Source: Methanobacterium_C sp963845285
GTDB taxonomy: Archaea > Methanobacteriota > Methanobacteria > Methanobacteriales > Methanobacteriaceae
DNA: 64,000 nucleotides
Assembly (NCBI GenBank): GCA_963845285.1
Contig: CAWJRO010000022.1
Location: 21,473-85,472 of the forward strand
Reading direction: 5' to 3'
A program made the translations under genes and the position numbers. Shown piece after piece: positions 35,113 through 44,698 of the stretch. Every line of letters begins with the position of its first letter. Position 1 is the first letter of the stretch. The notes beneath the pieces were generated by a model. That model was not told the DNA's origin, made no database searches, and saw only the letters and a program-made list of their open reading frames with translations.

Positions 35113-36831
35113 ATGGAAAGCATATTAAAAAATGGTATAGTATATGATCCAACTAACAACATAAAAGGTGAGAAGAAAGACGTAATGATTCGTGATGGAA
35201 AGATCGTTGACAGCGTCTCTTCTGATGCCAAAGTAATTGATGTTACAAACAAACTGGTAATGGCTGCAGGTGTAGATGTTCATTCTCACGTTGCAGGTCC
35301 TAAACTCTGTGTTGGAAGACTTTACAGACCAGAAGATGAAAGAAGAGGTGTGAAAGCTAAAACGGCAACTACGAGGGCTGAAACAGGATTTTCAATACCA
35401 AGCTGCCCTACAACAGGATACAGGTACTCGAGAATGGGTTATGGAACAGTTACAGAAGCTGCAGTACCACCACTTGAGGCAAAACACACACATGAAGAGA
35501 TAATGGCCATTCCAAACATAGATATTTCACCACTCGCCCTGTTTGGAAACAACTGGTTCGTACTGCAGTTTGTTAAAAAGGGAGATCTTGAAGGTTTAGC
35601 AGCATTTGTATCAGCATGGCTTAAAATAAGCAAATGTTACGGAATGAAAGTTGTTAACCCCTGCGGAAGTGAAGCATGGGGCTGGGGTATGAACGTACAT
35701 GGAATTGATGACCCTGCACCATATTGGGGTGTAACTGGCAGACAAGTTATGGTGGCATTGACAAAGGTAAATGAAATGCTTGGACTACCACATTCCATAC
35801 ACGTACACACTAACGACCTTGGACACCCAGGAAATTACAATACAACCCTGGAAACCATGAAAGCTGTTGAGGACATAAAGAAAAATCCTTCAGTAAGCAG
35901 AGACCAGATAATGCACTGCACACACCTTCAATTCCACTCCTACGGTGGTACAACCTGGAGAGATGCTAAATCCGGTGCAAAACCAGTTGCAGATTACATA
36001 AACAAACACGACCACATTACATGTGATATTGGACAGGTAACATTTGATGAAACCACAACCATGACTGCAGATGCACCAATGGAATACGATCTGTACAAAC
36101 TCAGCGGTTTAAAATGGGCCAACAAGGACATTGAACTTGAAACAGCATCTGGTTTAATCCCTTGTATCTACTCTCCAAAAGCTCCAGTTTCCACATTACA
36201 ATGGGCTATTGGATTAGAGTTATTCCTCATGATAGATGACCCATGGAAAGTTGTTCTCACAACAGACAGTCCTAACGCAGGTCCATTCATAAGGTACCCA
36301 AGGATCATCTCCTGGCTCATGAGCAGTGACCGTAGAACTGAAATGATTGAAAACAAGGAAGTACACAAATGGGTAAGTAAAAGAACCGATCTACCCACAC
36401 TTGACAGGGTTTACGATTGGAATGACATAGCAACAGTAACAAGATCCGCACCTGCTAAAATTTTAGGATTTGAAGAGAGAGGACACCTAGGTGTTGGAGC
36501 AAACGCTGATGTGGCAGTTTACGATATTGAACCAGAAAACTTCGACCCAACCAAAGCTTCAAACGCTGCAGTAATAGAAGATGTATTGGGAAGGGCTTTG
36601 TACACAATTAAAGATGGAGAGATCCTGGTTAAAGATGGTGAAATTGCAAAAGTAGTTCCAAGTCGCCATCTATGGACCAACATACAGGGATTCGAACAGC
36701 AAGAGAAAAAGGTACTTGAAGAGATCATGCCAATGTTCAACAAGTACTACACAATCAAATTCGAAAACTACAAGGTACACGATCACTACATAGAACCTTC
36801 AATTGAGTACAAGGTTAAAGCAAGTAAATAA
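35113..36831 (+). CDS. fwdA: Formylmethanofuran dehydrogenase subunit A (amidohydrolase)
   Basis: FwdA condenses formate with methanofuran at a binuclear zinc centre, receiving formate through an internal tunnel from FwdB. The 572-residue amidohydrolase has the DVHSHVAGPKLC metal motif near residue 57, further histidines in HVHTNDLGHPGNY near 236, and HCTHLQFHSYGG near 271. A conserved Asp in TTDSPNAGP (about residues 384-392) would complete the site. The ATG follows AGGTGATCTC nine bases after fwdB. Confidence 0.96.
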   Translation: MESILKNGIVYDPTNNIKGEKKDVMIRDGKIVDSVSSDAKVIDVTNKLVMAAGVDVHSHVAGPKLCVGRLYRPEDERRGVKAKTATTRAETGFSIPSCPTTGYRYSRMGYGTVTEAAVPPLEAKHTHEEIMAIPNIDISPLALFGNNWFVLQFVKKGDLEGLAAFVSAWLKISKCYGMKVVNPCGSEAWGWGMNVHGIDDPAPYWGVTGRQVMVALTKVNEMLGLPHSIHVHTNDLGHPGNYNTTLETMKAVEDIKKNPSVSRDQIMHCTHLQFHSYGGTTWRDAKSGAKPVADYINKHDHITCDIGQVTFDETTTMTADAPMEYDLYKLSGLKWANKDIELETASGLIPCIYSPKAPVSTLQWAIGLELFLMIDDPWKVVLTTDSPNAGPFIRYPRIISWLMSSDRRTEMIENKEVHKWVSKRTDLPTLDRVYDWNDIATVTRSAPAKILGFEERGHLGVGANADVAVYDIEPENFDPTKASNAAVIEDVLGRALYTIKDGEILVKDGEIAKVVPSRHLWTNIQGFEQQEKKVLEEIMPMFNKYYTIKFENYKVHDHYIEPSIEYKVKASK

Positions 36832-36844
36832 GAGGAGTGTTTAA

Positions 36845-37654
36845 ATGAAAACTATAACATTAACTCCAACAAAATTTTCCAGCATAGCTCTGGAATTTGA
36901 TGAACTTATCCCGGATAAGATATACAACTGGACCAAAGAAGATCTGGAAAAATACCAGGTACCAAGGGGAAATTCAAGGTTCCCCTTGAGTGACTACTTT
37001 GATATTCAGGTAGAAGGTTCTGCTGAAGGCCCAGAAGAAGTCAAAATTATATGTGACGGAGACATGGGTAGAGTCAAATATATAGGATGTAAAATGAGTG
37101 CCGGAGAAATAATAGTCAACGGTGATGCAGATATCCACGTCGGTGCAGAGATGGAAGGTGGTTCCATTACAGTAAAAGGAAACACAGAAACTTATCCCGG
37201 CAGGGAAATGAAAGGCGGAAGCCTGGAAATCATGGGTAACGTTAAAGAGTACTGTGGAACTTCGTACATTGGCGAATGGAGAGGTATGAGTGGTGGAGTT
37301 ATAAAAGTCCACGGAAACGCAGGAAAACAACTCGCAGACTGTATGTCTGGCGGTGAAATCTACGTTGACGGGGACTGTGATATACTCGCCGGAATCCACA
37401 TGACCAAAGGTTACATTGAAATAGGTGGAAATGTGACTCGATGGCCTGGTGGACAGATGAAAAATGGTACCATTGTTGTCAAAGGAAAATTAGGCAGATT
37501 ACTTGAAGGTTTTGAACCAGAAGGAGTTTACACAAATCCTGAGGTCCACGGAAAGCAACTTCCTGGTAAATACATAAAATACATCGGTGACATAGGAGTA
37601 GATGGAAAAGGAAGTCTATGGCTTAACGCTGAGAAAAACAGAGATTTATTATAA
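36845..37654 (+). CDS. fwdC: Formylmethanofuran dehydrogenase subunit C
   Basis: A right-handed beta-helix of the glutamate-synthase alpha C-terminal type, built from repeats of GxxMxGGxIxVxG (for example MSAGEIIVNGDAD, MEGGSITVKGN, MKGGSLEIMGN, MSGGEIYVDGD, MTKGYIEIGGN, MKNGTIVVKGK). In the complex it scaffolds FwdA and FwdBD. Length 269 residues is normal. It is the last subunit of the operon, followed after 92 bases by DUF2097 genes. The gene order FGDBAC differs from the FGDACB order I recall from M. thermautotrophicus. Confidence 0.95.
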   Translation: MKTITLTPTKFSSIALEFDELIPDKIYNWTKEDLEKYQVPRGNSRFPLSDYFDIQVEGSAEGPEEVKIICDGDMGRVKYIGCKMSAGEIIVNGDADIHVGAEMEGGSITVKGNTETYPGREMKGGSLEIMGNVKEYCGTSYIGEWRGMSGGVIKVHGNAGKQLADCMSGGEIYVDGDCDILAGIHMTKGYIEIGGNVTRWPGGQMKNGTIVVKGKLGRLLEGFEPEGVYTNPEVHGKQLPGKYIKYIGDIGVDGKGSLWLNAEKNRDLL

Positions 37655-37745
37655 ATTTCTATTTTCTACTCTATTTTTTTATTTTTCAATAATTTAATCA
37701 AACTTTTTATGCTTGAAGATTCTATATCTTTATGGGTGATTTTTC

Positions 37746-38030
37746 ATGGAAGAAGAAATAAATTTAAAAGCTGATGAAGCACTGGATTACGTAAAAAATA
37801 ATGTTGAAACATACGATACCCTTGAATTATCTTATAACAGGGTTTTTGTCCCGGCAGAAGTTCTTGATATTAATGTGGATACAGAAAATAGTTTGAAACT
37901 CATGTTGCAGATGAAAGGTGAAATTATACATGAAACTGTACAATTAGACCTTGAAGAAGTAAAGGATGAACTCGTAGAGATAAGGCACGTAACAGATGAT
38001 AAAACTACCGTGATTGTTGTTGAATCTTAA
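37746..38030 (+). CDS. DUF2097 family protein
   Basis: The 94-residue acidic protein belongs to DUF2097, a family confined to methanogens, with the core LELSYNRVFVPAEVLDI and VQLDLEEVKDELVEIRHV. The ATG follows GGTGATTTTTC. It lies 92 bases after fwdC and is followed by a close paralogue, so the pair may be part of or linked to the fwd operon. No function is known; a small accessory or regulatory role is a guess. Confidence 0.75.
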   Translation: MEEEINLKADEALDYVKNNVETYDTLELSYNRVFVPAEVLDINVDTENSLKLMLQMKGEIIHETVQLDLEEVKDELVEIRHVTDDKTTVIVVES

Positions 38031-38089
38031 ATTATAAATAAAAATAATACAACTTATTTATTTATAAAGAGGTTTAGGAGGGTGGTTTG

Positions 38090-38407
38090 TTGGAAAGAAC
38101 GTTAACAATGGACTGTGAAGATGCAATAGAGTACGTAGAAAAAAATGTTAAAATCTACGATGTCCTTGAGTTATCTTACCACAGGATCTTCACGCCTGGT
38201 GAAGTTTTATGCATTGATAAAGAGGACAGAAAGGGTAAAAAAAGCTTCAGAGTAATGATACAAGTTGCAGGTGATCTTGTATCCCAGAGTGTTGAAGTTG
38301 ACCTTGAGGAAGTAAAGGATGATCTGGTTGAAATCAAACACATACCCAAAAATGGAGAAGAAGCAACCATAATCATCATAGAAACATGCGACCCAGAAAT
38401 TGAATAA
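38090..38407 (+). CDS. DUF2097 family protein (paralogue of upstream gene)
   Basis: This ~105-residue protein shares LELSYHRIFTPGEVL and VEVDLEEVKDDLVEIKHI with its neighbour. A strong GGAGGGTGG precedes TTG codons at 38087 and 38090; spacing favours TTG 38090. An ATG at 38108 is also possible. Acidic, soluble and without cysteines except in MDCED and ETCDPE. Methanogen-specific; function unknown. Confidence 0.72.
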   Translation: MERTLTMDCEDAIEYVEKNVKIYDVLELSYHRIFTPGEVLCIDKEDRKGKKSFRVMIQVAGDLVSQSVEVDLEEVKDDLVEIKHIPKNGEEATIIIIETCDPEIE

Positions 38408-38656
38408 ATTCAAAATTTTAGTTTTTAGATAATAAATAGTTTTTAGATAAAAATAATTTAATTATTATGTTTTCAGGAGAATTCAAATTAAAAAAATCGA
38501 TTAAATATAAATCCATATAATTGGTTATTGGCAAATTTATCGATTAAATTTGTTTCTCACTTCTTTTCATTTTAAATAATTAATTGGAACTTTTTTAACT
38601 TCCTAATTCAATACTCTTCATGTTTAATTAAGATTTTCTTGGCTCAAACTATTATT

Positions 38657-38680
38657 CGAAATGATTATATATACATTTCG
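38657..38680 (+). promoter_or_regulatory. 24-bp palindromic operator overlapping the wtpA TATA box (site S1)
   Basis: Perfect inverted repeat CGAAATG-N10-CATTTCG, with the spacer ATTATATATA being a TATA element. The same 7-10-7 pattern recurs at 46463, 53956, 54207 and 59360. A second palindrome AACAG-N10-CTGTT (38684-38703), also spanning TATATAA, lies four bases downstream. A repressor bound here would block TBP. Confidence 0.7.
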
Positions 38681-38786
38681 CAAAACAGATTATATAACCT
38701 GTTATAATTGAGTGAATATCAGTTATTAAATGGGTGATACATTATAAAATTAAACTAACTTTGCAATTAATTTAGGAGGTAAACTA

Positions 38787-39842
38787 ATGAATAATAAGAC
38801 GTTAGCGGCAATAATCATAATAATAATTGCTGTTATTTGTGTTGGTGTTTATGCTTACAGTACATACAGCGCCAGCCAGGAAAAGGGTACTATAACTATA
38901 TATGCAGCAGACAGTCTTGGACAGCAGTTGAATGCAACTACAGCCAAATTCAAATCAGAGCATCCAAATGTTGATGTGCAGGTACATTACGGTGGAAGTT
39001 CAGCTGTAATTTCACAGGTGACAGATCTTAACAAATCTGCAGATATTGTTGCATCAGCTGATTACGGACTCATAGACCAGCGGTTGATACCAAATTACAC
39101 AAGCTTCAACCTTAAGTACGCAAGCAACACCATGGTGATTGCATACACAGATAAAAGTAAAAACAGCAGCCAGATAAATGGAACCAACTGGTACCAGATA
39201 TTATCTGATTCCAATGTTAAGTTCGGTTTCAGTGATCCAAACTCTGACCCTGCAGGATACAGGGCAGTGATGATGATGCAGCTTGCAGATACATACTACA
39301 ACAACAGCACCATATTTGAAAACCTGGTGGCTAACAACTCTGCAATTACATCACAACAGAACGGCACAGGCTATGTTATAAGCGCTCCAAGCAGCCTTAA
39401 CCCAACTTCAAAGATCATGGTAAGGTCAGATGCAGCTCAATTAATGCCTTCACTCCAGTCTGGTGATATTGACTACGTCATCACCTACAAAAACATTGCA
39501 GAACAGCAGAAAGGTTCAGGTGTTAAGTACATGGAACTTCCTGGTGAATTAAGCCTATCAAACACAACTTATGAATCAAATTACAAAAAAATAAAGTTAA
39601 CTGAATTCAGCGGCACCAACAAGACCAAATCAGTAACTCTATCACCAATAGTTTACGGTATAACTGTAATGAATAAAGCTCCAGAGAAAAAACTTGCAAC
39701 AGAATATGTGCAGCTTCTATTAAGCCCTACAGGTACACAAATAATTAAAGACAGCTTCCAGGACCCAATAAGCCCTGCAATAGCAACCAACGACTCCACT
39801 AACATTCCAGATCTGCTTCAGCAATACGTGACCAAGTCATAA
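38787..39842 (+). CDS. wtpA: Tungstate/molybdate ABC transporter substrate-binding protein
   Basis: The 351-residue protein has one N-terminal membrane anchor (about residues 5-24) and the ModA/WtpA-type binding fold. Typical segments are TIYAADSLGQQL, FGGSSAVI-like HYGGSSAVISQVTDLNKSADIVASAD, and FGFSDPNSDPAGYRAVMMMQLAD. The last is the anion-binding region characteristic of WtpA rather than short ModA. It should capture tungstate (or molybdate) for the permease downstream. Ribosome-binding site GGAGGTAAACTA. Regulation: palindromic operator S1 over the TATA box and a terminator-like hairpin after the stop. Confidence 0.88.
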   Translation: MNNKTLAAIIIIIIAVICVGVYAYSTYSASQEKGTITIYAADSLGQQLNATTAKFKSEHPNVDVQVHYGGSSAVISQVTDLNKSADIVASADYGLIDQRLIPNYTSFNLKYASNTMVIAYTDKSKNSSQINGTNWYQILSDSNVKFGFSDPNSDPAGYRAVMMMQLADTYYNNSTIFENLVANNSAITSQQNGTGYVISAPSSLNPTSKIMVRSDAAQLMPSLQSGDIDYVITYKNIAEQQKGSGVKYMELPGELSLSNTTYESNYKKIKLTEFSGTNKTKSVTLSPIVYGITVMNKAPEKKLATEYVQLLLSPTGTQIIKDSFQDPISPAIATNDSTNIPDLLQQYVTKS

Positions 39843-39862
39843 ATGGATAGAATAGAAAATAA

Positions 39863-39888
39863 GGAGATAAACTTATCTCCTGTTTTAT
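39863..39888 (+). terminator. Rho-independent-like hairpin with T tract between wtpA and wtpB
   Basis: GGAGATAAACTTATCTCC forms a stem of six to eight base pairs and is followed by TGTTTTATTTTTTTT. It sits 20 bases after the wtpA stop. It probably reduces read-through, keeping more binding protein than permease, as is usual for ABC operons. Confidence 0.6.
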
Positions 39889-39996
39889 TTTTTTTAAACC
39901 ATTAACAGAAAAGATAAATACGTGTTTTATAGATAAATTAGATAACTTATCCTATAACAACATAAATGAATTATTCTATACTTTTGGAGAGGTCTG

Positions 39997-40788
39997 ATGA
40001 GGAAAATAGATTATACAACTATTTTTTTTGCCATAATGGGATCTTTTATGGTTTTGTTTATTCTTATCCCGATAGTTAATTTATTAGTATCTTCAAGTCC
40101 TTCTGCTATTTTGGGCAATCTTCAAGATAGTGATGTGATGAGTTCCATTTTTGTCAGTGTATATTCTGCACTTGCAGCAACGCTGATAGCGGTTATTTTT
40201 GGTGTGCCTCTGGCATATATCTTGGCGAGACATGATTTCGTTGGTAAGGGATTCATAGAATCAATAATTGATGTTCCTGTTGTAATTCCACATACAGTTG
40301 TAGGTATAGCTCTTCTACTTGTGTTTTCTTCAACAGGTATACTGGGAGTGCCTTTGAATAAATTGGGGCTTGTTTTTGTAGATGCAATTCCGGGAGTTAT
40401 CATTGCGATGCTGTTTGTAAGTGGTTCCTTTGTTGTCAACTCTGCAAGGGAAGGATTTGAAAGTATCGATCCTCGAATGGAAAAAGTTGCTCGGACGCTT
40501 GGTTGTGGGAGTTTAAGAACTTTTTTCACCATAACGTTACCGTTGGGGTTGAGAAATATTGTGGTGGGGGCCATAATGTGCTGGGCAAGGGCTGTAAGTG
40601 AATTTGGGGCCATTGTAATACTGGCATATTATCCAATGGCTGCACCAACCCTCATATACCAACGATTCTCTGATTTTGGATTATCTGAATCAACACCTGT
40701 TGCTGTAATACTCATATTAATATGTTTAACGGTCTTTATTGTGGTTAGAGTGCTTATAAAAGGATGGAGAACTTATGATAAGAATTGA
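39997..40788 (+). CDS. wtpB: Tungstate/molybdate ABC transporter permease
   Basis: A 263-residue permease with six membrane segments and the EAA loop DPRMEKVARTLGCGSLRTFFTITLPLGLRN at about residues 155-184, the coupling helix to the ATPase. GVPLAYILARHDF and VVIPHTVVGIALLLVFS are typical of ModB/WtpB. The ATG follows GGAGAGGTCTG. It overlaps the start of the ATPase gene by 14 bases. It is on the + strand directly after wtpA. Confidence 0.9.
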   Translation: MRKIDYTTIFFAIMGSFMVLFILIPIVNLLVSSSPSAILGNLQDSDVMSSIFVSVYSALAATLIAVIFGVPLAYILARHDFVGKGFIESIIDVPVVIPHTVVGIALLLVFSSTGILGVPLNKLGLVFVDAIPGVIIAMLFVSGSFVVNSAREGFESIDPRMEKVARTLGCGSLRTFFTITLPLGLRNIVVGAIMCWARAVSEFGAIVILAYYPMAAPTLIYQRFSDFGLSESTPVAVILILICLTVFIVVRVLIKGWRTYDKN

Positions 40789-41822
40789 AGACCTTTCAAG
40801 GGACTGGAAAGAATTTAAGTTAAACTCCATAGACCTACAGGTTGAAGATGGTGAATACTTTGTAGTTTTGGGTCCGAGTGGATTCTGGTAAGACCATGCT
40901 TCTGGAAACGATTGCAGGAATGTGGAAGCCTGATTCTGGAAAAATTTATATGGATAACACAGATGTTACATTACTTCCTCCAGAGCAAAGGGGTGTTGGG
41001 TTTGTTTACCAGGATTACATGCTCTTCCCACACAAAACTGTATTTGAAAATATTGCATTTGGATTGAAATTAAGAAAAGTCAAAAAAGAAGAGATAAAAA
41101 CCAAAGTAAATGAAATGATGGAACTTTTTGGTATTTCTTCTCTGGCTCACCGTTTACCAAGAACTTTAAGTGGGGGAGAACAGCAGAGAACAGCTTTAGC
41201 CCGGGCCCTTATTATTTATCCTAAAGTTCTGCTTCTGGACGAGCCTTTAAGTGCATTAGACAAAAAAACAAGCGATGAGCTTATAAAAGAGCTGAAAGAG
41301 GTTCACAGAAAATTTGATATCACGATTATACATGTAACCCACAACTTCGATGAAGCATTGATGCTTGCAGATCGAATAGCCATAATGAAGAAGGGTACAA
41401 TTTCCCAGGTTGGGGACTCAGTTGAAATTTTCAGACATCCAGCCGACAGATTTGTAGCTGATTTTGTCGGGGTAGAAAATATAATCAAAGGTATTGCAAG
41501 TAAAGGGCCTGAAAAAATTACCATAGTTGATACAGGAAATATTTCAATATACTCTTCAGAACAAAAGACTGGAGCTGTTCATGTAACCGTAAGGCCTGAA
41601 GATATTACTTTATCAAGAGAAAAAGTGTTTACAAGTGCTAGGAATATATTTAAAGGAAAAATTAGGGAAATAACAGAAAATGGTGCTTTAATAAAGTTAA
41701 CTGTTGATGTTGGAGAACCTTTAGTGGTTTTCTTGACCCATAAATCATTTTTAGATCTTGAATTGAATATAAATAAAACAGTCTGGGCCGAATTCAAGGC
41801 CACTGCTGTGCACATGTTTTAA
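40775..41822 (+). pseudogene. wtpC: Tungstate/molybdate ABC transporter ATPase with a frameshift in the Walker A motif
   Basis: The ATG at 40775 overlaps the end of wtpB and opens a normal N-terminus (MIRIEDLSRDWKEFKLNS...). One extra T at 40883-40884 turns GPSGSGKT into GPSGFW-stop; removing it restores the frame through SGKTMLLETIAGMW to 41822. The rest is intact: Q-loop, signature LSGGEQQR, Walker B VLLLDEP, and a TOBE domain. An internal GTG at 40878 could restart translation but would lack the first half of the P-loop, so the product should not bind ATP. Either a real mutation or a sequence error. The intact modC 1.8 kb away could substitute. Confidence 0.85.
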
Positions 41823-41846
41823 TTATATTTTTTTTTAACATTACTA

Positions 41847-43607
41847 GAGGTTGTCTCATGAATTAAGTTTTTAATTTTTTAAGTTTTTATAAAAAATCCT
41901 CTTTTTTCAGGTATTTATTTGATTTTGCCTATTTATTTTAGAATTATTATGATTATAGATTCTTTTTATGTTATGTGAGATGTTAATTAGGTTTTTTTCT
42001 GTTTTTATTCCGTTCATGCCGCGTGTTAGGAACTCTGTGTATCTTAAATTCTCTTTTATATTCCCAAATGGCCATTCAACGGTCTGTTTTCGTTTACCAA
42101 ACTCTTCCTTGCCTTGATTTGTTTCCATTTTCAAAGCCATACGCTTTGATAAAACACCACCATAATCAGTTATAATCCTAAAACGATTCTTACCAGCACA
42201 TAATGTCTGATATGAACATTTTAAACAATCATTACAATAATATTGGCGCATACAAGTGTTATTATACTCATATGTCTTTTTATAAGTTAATTTTCTGTTA
42301 TTTGGACAAATATAAATGTCTTCGACATGATTATATTTGAAATTGTACTTGGAAAATAGTTTATCCTTTTTTAACTTGTTTTTATGTTTATGTGCCTGTT
42401 TTCTGTTAGGTATGTAACCATCTAATCCATTTTCTTCTAGATATTGTAGATTTGTTTGTGTAAAATACCCGTTATCTGCGCTAATCTTTGTATAATTGGG
42501 TAAGGGTCCTATTGTTTCTTGTATTTGTTCTATTTGTGGTATTAGTTGGTGGTGGTCTGTAGGGTCTTGTGTTATGGTGCTGGCGAGTATGATTCCTGAA
42601 TCATAATCCACTGCGATTTGCATATTATATGAAAGTTCCATTCGATTCTTTTTATTCATCATCCACCGTGATTCAGGGTCTGTTAAACTAACAGTCTTTT
42701 GTGGTGTCTTTTCTAACTCCCTTTCAGCATGATCCAATTTTTTCAAAACACGATCCTTTTCCGGACTACCGGAACAGGCCCGTTCCAGAAGCTTAACTGA
42801 AGATCTATGCAGCTTATTCTCCTCTTTAGGAGCATTATTTTCATTAGTGGTTTTGGTTTGGTTTTTTAGTTTTTGGATTATTTCGTGGACTTTTTTACGG
42901 TTGGTTAGTTCTGGTGGTATTTCGTCACCTCTTTTATTGCCGTAAATTTTGTTTTCTTTCTTGTCGGTTTTTATTCCTTTTTTTAATATCTGACGAACTG
43001 TATGTATTTCTTTTTGATTAATTAGATTAGCTGGGGAAGCGTTAGCTTTGATTTTAGTACCATCTATTGCGATATGGTTCAATTGAACCATATCCATATT
43101 TTTAGCAACATTCACAGTCATTTCAAACGCTTCTTCAATTTGTTTGCTGCATTCGATTTTAAATCTGCAAATTGTATGGAAATCCGGCTTATCCATACCT
43201 GAAAGATACATATAAATCACATTTTCCTCCGCAAGCCTTGCAACCCGCCTAGATGAAAACACACCATCAACCGAAGCCATAATAACCACTCTCAATAACA
43301 TTCGGCGAGAATAAGCTGCCTTACCCTTAGTGCACCTGTATCTCTGGTCTATTTTTTTAAAATCTAACTCTTCCACCAAATTAGCAATAAAATAACAAAT
43401 ATGATTTTCCGGAATAAAATCCATAACACGCCTAGGCACCAACCAAGTCTGACCAATCCTATCTTCTCTCAAAGCCATAAAAAACACCACCAAAAAACTA
43501 TAAATCTCTAAATAAAATATAGTAACACCTTAAATATAAATATAACCCTTAAAAGGAAAAAAATCAGAAAAGAAAATCCAAAAAAAAGTCAATCATGAGA
43601 CAGCCTC
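41847..43607 (-). mobile_element. IS1182-family insertion sequence (1,761 bp)
   Basis: The ends are GAGGTTGTCTCATGAATT at 41847-41864 and its near-inverse ending ATCATGAGACAGCCTC at 43607. The element is flanked by an exact 5-bp direct repeat TACTA (41842-41846 and 43608-43612). It carries one transposase gene. It sits between the convergent wtpC and modC, only eight bases from the modC stop, without breaking either gene. Confidence 0.92.
41907..43478 (-). CDS. IS1182-family transposase
   Basis: About 520 residues with an intact frame: N-terminal DUF772-type DNA-binding region (about residues 20-110) and a DDE core with IAIDGTKIKANAS, ISADNGYF and RKQTVEWPFGNIK supplying the three acids. A cysteine cluster, CNDCLKCSYQTLC, lies near the C-terminus. 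I start at the Met of MALREDRIG (43476-43478); an upstream ATG adds five hydrophobic residues. Being uninterrupted, it may be active and could mobilise the small MITE-like elements that share its ends. Confidence 0.92.
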   Translation of the reverse strand: MALREDRIGQTWLVPRRVMDFIPENHICYFIANLVEELDFKKIDQRYRCTKGKAAYSRRMLLRVVIMASVDGVFSSRRVARLAEENVIYMYLSGMDKPDFHTICRFKIECSKQIEEAFEMTVNVAKNMDMVQLNHIAIDGTKIKANASPANLINQKEIHTVRQILKKGIKTDKKENKIYGNKRGDEIPPELTNRKKVHEIIQKLKNQTKTTNENNAPKEENKLHRSSVKLLERACSGSPEKDRVLKKLDHAERELEKTPQKTVSLTDPESRWMMNKKNRMELSYNMQIAVDYDSGIILASTITQDPTDHHQLIPQIEQIQETIGPLPNYTKISADNGYFTQTNLQYLEENGLDGYIPNRKQAHKHKNKLKKDKLFSKYNFKYNHVEDIYICPNNRKLTYKKTYEYNNTCMRQYYCNDCLKCSYQTLCAGKNRFRIITDYGGVLSKRMALKMETNQGKEEFGKRKQTVEWPFGNIKENLRYTEFLTRGMNGIKTEKNLINISHNIKRIYNHNNSKINRQNQINT

Positions 43608-43614
43608 TACTATT

Positions 43615-44697
43615 TTAAGATTCATATACATCTATTATTTTAACATTCAATGATTTAAAGCTTATATAAACCTCTTTTCCTTTCTCAATTTTTAAGAGAT
43701 CGTAAGAACTCAGTGTTATCATACCCTTAAACATGGTACCATTTACGTTGGTTGTGACCCCTACAGTTGGACCTCTGATGATAAAATCTTCTACAATTCC
43801 TTTCATCTGGTTTCTTAATGATGATAAAAATGGTTCATTCGATATAATAATGTTCTCAGGCCTTACAGCCACCAGAACTTGTTCTTTTTTTGTAGGTGGT
43901 GTGTCGGCGCTTCTAATTAGAATGTTGTTTTTTAATTTCACAGTTGTTATGCCCTTTTTTATTTCTGTTACTGTACCCTCAAAGACGTTGTGAATTCCTA
44001 CAAAGTCAGCCACAAAGTTATGAGTTGGTTTGGAAAAAACATCCTGACAGGTACCCTGTTGGAGAATTTTACCATCTTTCATAACTGCCACTTGCTCAGC
44101 TAAGTTATAGACATCATTAAAGTTATGGGATACATGAATGCATGTAGTTTGGCAGTCTGTAATTACCTTTTTAATGAGTTTGGTAAGGTAGGCGTGTGTG
44201 TTAACATCCAGTGCAGCGAACGGTTCATCCATGAGCAGTATTTTAGGTTCAACAACAAGGGAACGTGCTATTGCAGTTCTTTGCTTTTCACCCCCACTGA
44301 GGGTTTCAGGATTTCTATCAAACAGATGATCTATTTTTAAGAGTTCAGCCATCTCTAAAACTTTGGATTTGATAATGTCCGGATTTTTTATTTTTTTCTT
44401 CAGTCCATAAGCTATATTTTCAAAAATGTTCATATGGGGAAAGAGCATGTAATCCTGATAGACGATACTAATTCCTCTGTTTTCAGGGGTTAAATTGGTT
44501 ATCTCATTTCCTTCAAGAAATATTTTACCATTATCTGGGTTGTAAAAACCAGCAATTGTTTCTAAAAGTACGGATTTACCAGATCCAGTTGGTCCTATAA
44601 TTACCATGTAATCATTTTTGTTCAATTTAAGATTTGCACGGGCCAGATGGAACTCTCCAAGATCTACACTCACATTTTGAACCTCTAAAAACGTCAT
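43615..44697 (-). CDS. modC: Molybdate ABC transporter ATPase
   Basis: The 360-residue ATPase has an intact Walker A GPTGSGKS near residue 35, Q-loop QDYMLFPH, signature LSGGEKQR, Walker B ILLMDEP and a C-terminal TOBE domain (from about residue 285) that binds the anion for feedback control. It drives import with ModB. It starts one base after the modB stop, so translation is coupled. It is the better-preserved of the two Mo/W ATPases in the window. Confidence 0.9.
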   Translation of the reverse strand: MTFLEVQNVSVDLGEFHLARANLKLNKNDYMVIIGPTGSGKSVLLETIAGFYNPDNGKIFLEGNEITNLTPENRGISIVYQDYMLFPHMNIFENIAYGLKKKIKNPDIIKSKVLEMAELLKIDHLFDRNPETLSGGEKQRTAIARSLVVEPKILLMDEPFAALDVNTHAYLTKLIKKVITDCQTTCIHVSHNFNDVYNLAEQVAVMKDGKILQQGTCQDVFSKPTHNFVADFVGIHNVFEGTVTEIKKGITTVKLKNNILIRSADTPPTKKEQVLVAVRPENIIISNEPFLSSLRNQMKGIVEDFIIRGPTVGVTTNVNGTMFKGMITLSSYDLLKIEKGKEVYISFKSLNVKIIDVYES

Positions 44698-44698
44698 A

